A stretch of 35,576 nt of DNA from a virus. The notes under the pieces were generated by a model. The model had not been told where the DNA came from. It worked only from the letters and a program-made list of their open reading frames with translations, and did not search any database. The position numbers and the translations under genes were made by a program. The stretch spans positions 1 through 35,576 of IMG/VR virus record IMGVR_UViG_3300033571_002641, one strand, 5' to 3'. Below, one piece after another: positions 31,998 to 35,576 of the stretch (within the stretch, counting starts at the first letter, position 1; the number at the start of each line of letters is the position of its first letter).

Positions 31998-32192
31998 TTA
32001 CTTCTTGGCTTTAATCTTCTTAGCCAGAGCGTTGTCCTTCTTGGTGTCAGCCTTCTTGGTCAAGGTCTTGTCCTTGTCCATCTTGGCGTCTTCCTTCTTG
32101 AACTTAGCCTTCTGAGCAGGGGTCATGCCCTTCATGCTCTTCTTGTCTTGCTTTTCGTCAGCCTTTGAGCCGATGTAGGGTTTCTTAGCCAT
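31998..32192 (-). CDS. Small lysine-rich protein
   Basis: This 64-residue protein is made largely of Lys, Asp and Ala (begins MAKKPYIGSKADEKQDKK; contains MTPAQKAKFKKEDAKMDKDK). It is very basic overall with alternating charge and probably disordered or a single helix. No domain is recognised. ATG at 32192 overlaps the stop of the cysteine-rich micropeptide gene (TAATG). Last gene before a terminator; DNA binding or virion packing is possible but unproven. Confidence 0.6.
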   Translation of the reverse strand: MAKKPYIGSKADEKQDKKSMKGMTPAQKAKFKKEDAKMDKDKTLTKKADTKKDNALAKKIKAKK

Positions 32193-32263
32193 TACTTCTT
32201 CTTCGCTTTCTTTGACTTAGAGGTCTTACAAGGACCACATTTGCCACACTTACATGCTGCCAT
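32192..32263 (-). CDS. Cysteine-rich micropeptide with lysine tail
   Basis: This 23-residue frame begins MAACKCGKCGPCK and ends in a Lys/Ser tail. Its four cysteines (4, 6, 9, 12) can bind one metal ion. The stop forms TAATG with the next gene, and the SD is weak (AGAGAAGA). It overlaps the preceding micropeptide gene by 14 bases in another frame. Similar cysteine spacing in the neighbouring peptide argues that both are real. Confidence 0.55.
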   Translation of the reverse strand: MAACKCGKCGPCKTSKSKKAKKK

Positions 32264-32315
32264 TTGAGTCTTCTCTCTTGCCACAACCGCAGTTGTCGCA
32301 CTTGCATTCAGGCAT
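32250..32315 (-). CDS. Cysteine-rich micropeptide
   Basis: This 21-residue frame begins MPECKCDNCGCGKRED, with cysteines at 4, 6, 9 and 11. It is preceded by a good SD (AAGGAAAGGG) and starts in TAATG with the stop of the DUF6321-type gene. The CKCxxCG core is shared with the next micropeptide. Probably a tiny metal-binding knuckle; function unknown. Confidence 0.55.
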   Translation of the reverse strand: MPECKCDNCGCGKREDSNGSM

Positions 32316-32623
32316 TACTTGCCCTTTCCTTGGTTTGCTTTACGGATTTTTGCCGCTTTGGCTCTGGCGTCCGCCTTGCTACTGGCTCCCCATGCTTGGA
32401 GAGATAGTAGAAGTCTTGTTGGTTCTCCATTAGGCTTACGCTCTGGACCAGCATTACCAGCCATTCTAGCAAGGAAGGATGCTCGTCGTGGGTTATTCCC
32501 TGACTTTACTGGGGCCTTCAGGTCGGAGCCTGGGTTGGCTCGCTCGTAGGACTTGCGTCCCTTTTCGTTAAGACCGCCTTTAGCGTTCTTACCAGACTTT
32601 TTTTGCCATGCTTCACTTGGCAT
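32315..32623 (-). CDS. DUF6321-type phage protein
   Basis: This 102-residue protein is very basic. Landmarks are SEAWQKKSGKNAKGGLNEKG, GSDLKAPVKSGNNPRRASFL and GPERKPNGEPTRLLLSLQAW, which I recognise as the DUF6321 pattern seen in phage and bacterial genomes. No function is established for the family. ATG at 32623 has AAGG upstream and a TAATG junction with the preceding gene. Confidence 0.8.
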   Translation of the reverse strand: MPSEAWQKKSGKNAKGGLNEKGRKSYERANPGSDLKAPVKSGNNPRRASFLARMAGNAGPERKPNGEPTRLLLSLQAWGASSKADARAKAAKIRKANQGKGK

Positions 32624-32796
32624 TAGTTTCCACCTTTCTCGGAATCTTGTTCAACTGTCTTACTTATCTTTTTAAGGTCATGCTTGTCTACGGCTTTTTG
32701 CTGCTCCGCACTTAACGGTGGCACGCTGGGGAAGTAGTAGGACTTAGGGGTCAGTGGGTCTAAGCCAGTCTTCTTAACCATTTCGTCGTAAATCAT
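32623..32796 (-). CDS. Small hypothetical protein (57 residues)
   Basis: This 57-codon frame starts with ATG at 32796 and begins MIYDEMVKKTGLDPLTPKSY, then FPSVPPLSAEQQKAVDKHDL and a polar tail. It fills the gap between the two basic-protein genes and ends in TAATG with the DUF6321-type gene, which strongly suggests it is real. The leader AAGAAGAGATAACAA gives a weak SD. No family is recognised. Confidence 0.65.
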   Translation of the reverse strand: MIYDEMVKKTGLDPLTPKSYYFPSVPPLSAEQQKAVDKHDLKKISKTVEQDSEKGGN

Positions 32797-32799
32797 TTG

Positions 32800-33186
32800 T
32801 TATCTCTTCTTAAACACCTTGGCACCAAGTTCGGAGCCTTCTTTAACTCCAGCCTTAATACCTTTTTTAATTGTGCGACCAGCAAGCACTCGGCTGAGTT
32901 TTCCAGTAGTGCTTTTGCCTCTAACTGACGCAGTGTTTGCTTTGGCTTGGTTGACATTTCTTTGAGTCATTCTAATGGCATCTTCGTTGAGCGTACCCTC
33001 AGCCGCTTTGGCCACTCCCTGCAGGATGCCCTCTGTTCCAGCAGCCACAGGAAGAGCGTGCTTTCTAATGCCCTTTGCCACACGGTTGTTTGCTTTAGCC
33101 TTGTACTTTGCTACAGATTTAGCAGTTGCTGCGGCATGCTTTGCGTCCACAGCCGCTAAAAACTTACCTAAGTTATCGTTTGGCAT
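32800..33186 (-). CDS. Alanine/lysine-rich basic protein
   Basis: This 128-residue protein is rich in Ala, Lys, Gly and Val (AAVDAKHAAATAKSVAKYKA, TIKKGIKAGVKEGSELGAKV). It looks like an extended helical basic protein that could bind DNA or associate with the capsid interior. There are no recognisable domains. ATG at 33186 overlaps the upstream gene by 14 bases; AAAGAG acts as the SD. Confidence 0.6.
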   Translation of the reverse strand: MPNDNLGKFLAAVDAKHAAATAKSVAKYKAKANNRVAKGIRKHALPVAAGTEGILQGVAKAAEGTLNEDAIRMTQRNVNQAKANTASVRGKSTTGKLSRVLAGRTIKKGIKAGVKEGSELGAKVFKKR

Positions 33187-33382
33187 TTGTGCTCTTTACT
33201 GATTTTGGAGCGTTTTCTTTAGCGTGCTTCTCAGCCAACTTAGCCATCGCTACCTCATGCTGTTTAGCCAAAGCCTCACGCTCCAATGTCTGGCGTTTGC
33301 TATTAGAGCCTGACATTGCCTTTATGCCTCCTCCGTTAGGATACGGAACTGGAGCAGGTTTAATTTTACTAGGCTTTGGCAT
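33173..33382 (-). CDS. Small basic hypothetical protein
   Basis: This 69-residue protein has a proline/glycine-rich start (PKPSKIKPAPVPYPNGGG) and a charged helix (ALAKQHEVAMAKLAEKHAKE). No family is recognised. The SD is poor. Part of the same run of small basic proteins upstream of the tail operon. Confidence 0.6.
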   Translation of the reverse strand: MPKPSKIKPAPVPYPNGGGIKAMSGSNSKRQTLEREALAKQHEVAMAKLAEKHAKENAPKSVKSTNAKR

Positions 33383-33383
33383 G

Positions 33384-33599
33384 CTACCAACTACTCAAGG
33401 CTACACGTTTCCATGTATTGGTCGCTATGCAAACGTAAAGGTAAGAGGAGTCTCGGGCAACCTGACCTGCTGTTCCTGTGGAGGTGGCAGTAGACGGTAC
33501 GGTAGCCCAAGGACCTACCTTAGTGTCGAGGTAGTCAAGGGCAGTGTTTAGGGTAGTGCCCCAAGACGATTGTCCTACTGTAGGTTTAACTAATGGCAT
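33384..33599 (-). CDS. Small virion-like protein with beta C-terminus
   Basis: This 71-residue protein has VGQSSWGTTLNTALDYLDTK at the N-terminus, then Thr/Ser-rich STATSTGTAGQVA and a short beta end DSSYLYVCIATNTWKRVAL. The last part resembles short C-terminal modules common in phage fibre or tail proteins. GGAG precedes ATG at 33599. Probably a small structural protein. Confidence 0.6.
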   Translation of the reverse strand: MPLVKPTVGQSSWGTTLNTALDYLDTKVGPWATVPSTATSTGTAGQVARDSSYLYVCIATNTWKRVALSSW

Positions 33600-33601
33600 T
33601 A

Positions 33602-34204
33602 TTACTCTCCGTAACTGTCTGAGCCATAGTACCCATTACCATAGCCGATTGTTCTAAGTTCTGCTGTTGATGGTGAAGCGTACTTTTGGAATTGTGGGTC
33701 ATTAACTAGTTCTTCAGGGTTAACTTGGTTGCAGTCAACGGTAATTACTGACCAGCGGTAACCAAACGAACCTCTAGGAAGAACCCTAGTTGGTACAAAT
33801 ACTTCTCCACGGTATAGGACACGGTCCTTGATGTGGGAGTTAGGATTGTTGAATAGCGATGGCATCAGTCTTTCGGCATCGCCAATGTTAATAACAAGAC
33901 GCAGGGTGTCTGAAACATAGTATCCTCGCTCGTTCATGATGTTAGTGCCACGAACCCACTGAGCCATTACTACAGGCATCTTAAACGGTAGAACCCAACG
34001 ACGACCCTTAGTAGGAGTTGATTTAGACACATCGTAGATGTCGTCAACAATGTTGGTGTAGTTGTCTTCTAGGTAGTACTCTTGCCAGCGAAACCAATCA
34101 ACTTCAACGCCAACAGTGCCGCCAAGGTCCTCGGAGATACCTTCGTACATAGCCTTGGCTTCATAGTCAATGCTAAACCTGCCCTGTACTTTAAACCCTC
34201 TCAC
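33602..34204 (-). CDS. Putative virion structural protein (connector/neck candidate)
   Basis: This 200-residue protein starts with GTG at 34204, supported by GGA at seven bases and a short overlap with the fibre gene stop. Features include YEAKAMYEGISEDLGGTVGV, EVDWFRWQEYYLEDN, RRWVLPFKMPVVMAQWVRGT and FGYRWSVITVDC; it ends in a Gly/Tyr tail. No family is recognised. Neighbours and folded, moderately sized character fit a virion component, but it could also be a fibre-related protein. Confidence 0.55.
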   Translation of the reverse strand: MRGFKVQGRFSIDYEAKAMYEGISEDLGGTVGVEVDWFRWQEYYLEDNYTNIVDDIYDVSKSTPTKGRRWVLPFKMPVVMAQWVRGTNIMNERGYYVSDTLRLVINIGDAERLMPSLFNNPNSHIKDRVLYRGEVFVPTRVLPRGSFGYRWSVITVDCNQVNPEELVNDPQFQKYASPSTAELRTIGYGNGYYGSDSYGE

Positions 34205-34206
34205 GA

Positions 34207-34920
34207 CTAGGTCCAGTCACCCTTGCGGGTAATTGTGTTAGTGGTGCCCAGTACTGTTGCTTTTATGTACGAACCAGCAGTTAGGGTTAACGAACTTAGG
34301 TGAGAAGTACTGCTAAACGCAAATCTTGGGTTAAAAGTTCCTGAAGTAGACATTACTAAGATGCCTTTTATCTTGTACGTAAAGAAGTAGTTTCCTGAAG
34401 CCTGTCCTGCTAAGTGGATTACAGCAGCCTCTTGCCAGTCGCTATCAGCATCTTTAACAATAGGTGCAGTTGAGTCAGAAGAGATGCTTCCATAAAAACT
34501 AAGGTTAGCGTAGTTCGTAGTGTTGATGTTTACGTGACAAGTCCACTCGTTAATGTATCTACCAAAACTTACGGTTCCATCAGCAATCAAGTTATCTACA
34601 GATACAGTTAGGTTAGTACCATTGCTGGCAAACGTACCTACAAGTTGGTATTCAATCTCATAAACATTTCCAACGTAGACATTCAGTGCCCCACCAAAAA
34701 TAGTTTCGGTCTGCTCAGTCCCAAATGTCTTATTACTAGTAAGTACGCTGCAGTGGCTGTTTGGAGCATAGGCAGGCAGGTCAACAAGAGTTGTAGAGCC
34801 ATCACCAATTGATAGGGAGTTTCCGTTTAAAACAAACGGCTCTCCACTACTGAGAATTACCTCGGGGGCAGCGGCTACGCCTAACTCTGAATCACGGCGT
34901 AGTTGGATTTTTGTTGGCAT
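34207..34920 (-). CDS. Fibre-like protein with tropism-determinant-type N-terminus
   Basis: This 237-residue protein begins PTKIQLRRDSELG and continues EVILSSGEPFVL, LSIGDGSTTLVDLP. This is the short N-terminal motif used by phage tropism-determinant and hyaluronidase-like fibre proteins. The rest is beta-rich and ends FKYT-type strands and GTTNTITRKGDW. Its C-terminal half resembles the protein encoded at 35084-35576. AGGAG precedes ATG at 34920. Likely a surface or receptor-binding protein. Confidence 0.65.
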   Translation of the reverse strand: MPTKIQLRRDSELGVAAAPEVILSSGEPFVLNGNSLSIGDGSTTLVDLPAYAPNSHCSVLTSNKTFGTEQTETIFGGALNVYVGNVYEIEYQLVGTFASNGTNLTVSVDNLIADGTVSFGRYINEWTCHVNINTTNYANLSFYGSISSDSTAPIVKDADSDWQEAAVIHLAGQASGNYFFTYKIKGILVMSTSGTFNPRFAFSSTSHLSSLTLTAGSYIKATVLGTTNTITRKGDWT

Positions 34921-34958
34921 TTAATCTCCTAAAGTCTTCTTTAATTGTAAGGCTTTAC

Positions 34959-35084
34959 TTACTCAGACAGGGCCTGAACTTGTGCTTCTAGTTCCTCTAC
35001 TTTGGCTACTAGTAAGACAATAGCATCATAAGCAGGGTGGCCTTCATTTGCCCAAGATTCTAGTAGTTCTTTAATTTCATTCAT
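34959..35084 (-). CDS. Small coiled-coil protein (41 residues)
   Basis: This 41-codon frame begins MNEIKELLESWANEGHPAYD and ends with a heptad-like helix VAKVEELEAQVQALSE. Its ATG forms TAATG with the stop of the upstream fibre-like gene and it fills the space before the next fibre-like gene. No strong SD is seen. Short helical proteins of this type occur among fibre genes as chaperones or trimerisers (inference). Confidence 0.6.
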   Translation of the reverse strand: MNEIKELLESWANEGHPAYDAIVLLVAKVEELEAQVQALSE

Positions 35085-35576
35085 TACGCCCACGTTCCTA
35101 CGCTAGTTACGGTTCCATTACCTACTGGTGTCATTTTAAAAATAAGCCCAGGAGAAACGGTCCAGGTGTTATCGTTTGCTGCGGTAACGGATAGCCCTGG
35201 GAAAATTTTGGTAGTTCCAGACCCTGTTACTCTAATAATGCCTTTAACCTCTAAAATTGCAAATCTTGACCCAGAAGAAATTGCCGCCATAAAAAGAGTG
35301 TTTCCAGTATCTCTAACACTAGACATAGTAGTAGCGGTAGTAAAACCTGTAGTGTTGCTTCCATAGTCAACATAATTTACGTGGGCTACACCTGCTCCTC
35401 CAGTGTTTGTCAGTTGATATGTTCCCGAAATACCTGACTGCACTGCAAATTGATGGCGAACTGCTGCAAATAATTCGTATTCGTAAGTAGTTCCAGCGGC
35501 TACGGTTATACCTCTTGTTGCTGCCCCCAACATGCTCTTTGACGCACCGCTACCAGTAAAGTCAATGATGTAGTCA
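35084..35576 (-). CDS. Fibre-like protein, 5' part beyond window edge
   Basis: The frame is open to the right edge: DYIIDFTGSGASKSM lies upstream of the Met at 35533, so the true start is outside the window. At least 163 residues are present. The body is beta-rich (TYEYELFAAVRHQFAVQ) and ends IFKMTPVGNGTVTSVGTWA. This C-terminal module (EVKGIIRV, then a Gly-rich turn and a final GxW) matches that of the downstream fibre-like protein (KIKGILVM, ending GDW), which indicates duplication. Probable virion surface protein. Confidence 0.65.
   Translation of the reverse strand, partial: DYIIDFTGSGASKSMLGAATRGITVAAGTTYEYELFAAVRHQFAVQSGISGTYQLTNTGGAGVAHVNYVDYGSNTTGFTTATTMSSVRDTGNTLFMAAISSGSRFAILEVKGIIRVTGSGTTKIFPGLSVTAANDNTWTVSPGLIFKMTPVGNGTVTSVGTWA

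Noticed and set aside
1-35576. tRNA genes, insertion sequences, integrase or attachment sites
   Set aside because: The gaps are too short or otherwise explained, and no transposase, integrase or tRNA-like fold was recognised by eye.

Overview
This window is one continuous block of a tailed-phage genome with a contractile tail (myovirus type). Every convincing gene lies on the minus strand, so transcription runs from high to low coordinates. Genes are packed head to tail with many TAATG, ATGA and short overlaps. The likely host is an actinobacterium: a WhiB-family protein is encoded (2388-2717), and the two genes at the tail/replication boundary lack Shine-Dalgarno (SD) sequences but carry leaderless-style promoters. 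By eye the base composition is clearly less GC-rich than typical Streptomyces or Mycobacterium phages, so a moderate-GC actinobacterium is my guess (inference). No integrase, capsid, portal or terminase gene is visible; head genes probably lie beyond the right edge.

In transcription order, 35576-31998 holds fibre-like surface proteins (one cut by the window edge), a possible connector or neck protein, and a run of very small, mostly lysine-rich proteins. This run includes a DUF6321-type protein and two 21-23 residue cysteine-rich peptides. It ends in a hairpin terminator (31961-31983). 31885-15379 is the tail: completion proteins, sheath, tube, a gp26-like hub/chaperone gene with a probable +1 frameshift extension, an M23-peptidase tape measure, tube-initiator, LysM, hub, gp25, baseplate J, an OB-fold spike protein, and tail protein I. 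A small membrane protein (holin candidate) follows at 15089-15358.

The replication and recombination module (15081-1516) begins at a candidate leaderless promoter. It encodes a winged-helix initiator-like protein, a DnaC-like loader, a SWIM-finger protein, DnaB-like helicase, DnaG-like primase, an SNF2 helicase, a MerR-like protein, a probable ssDNA-binding protein, family A DNA polymerase, a RecA-like recombinase, a Holliday-junction-resolvase-like nuclease, WhiB and a Cas4/RecB-like nuclease. The middle of the initiator gene is full of inverted repeats, AT-rich sequence and two 13-bp direct repeats, which resembles an origin placed inside the initiator gene as in lambda O. A strong terminator separates the ssDNA-binding gene from the polymerase gene. 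The left end (1070-1) has a DUF1599-type protein and an array of four small paralogs sharing an ERxRIIK motif.

The most unusual items are the +1 frameshift candidate upstream of the tape measure, the origin-like cluster with an internal start site, the paired leaderless promoters, and the cysteine-rich micropeptides.
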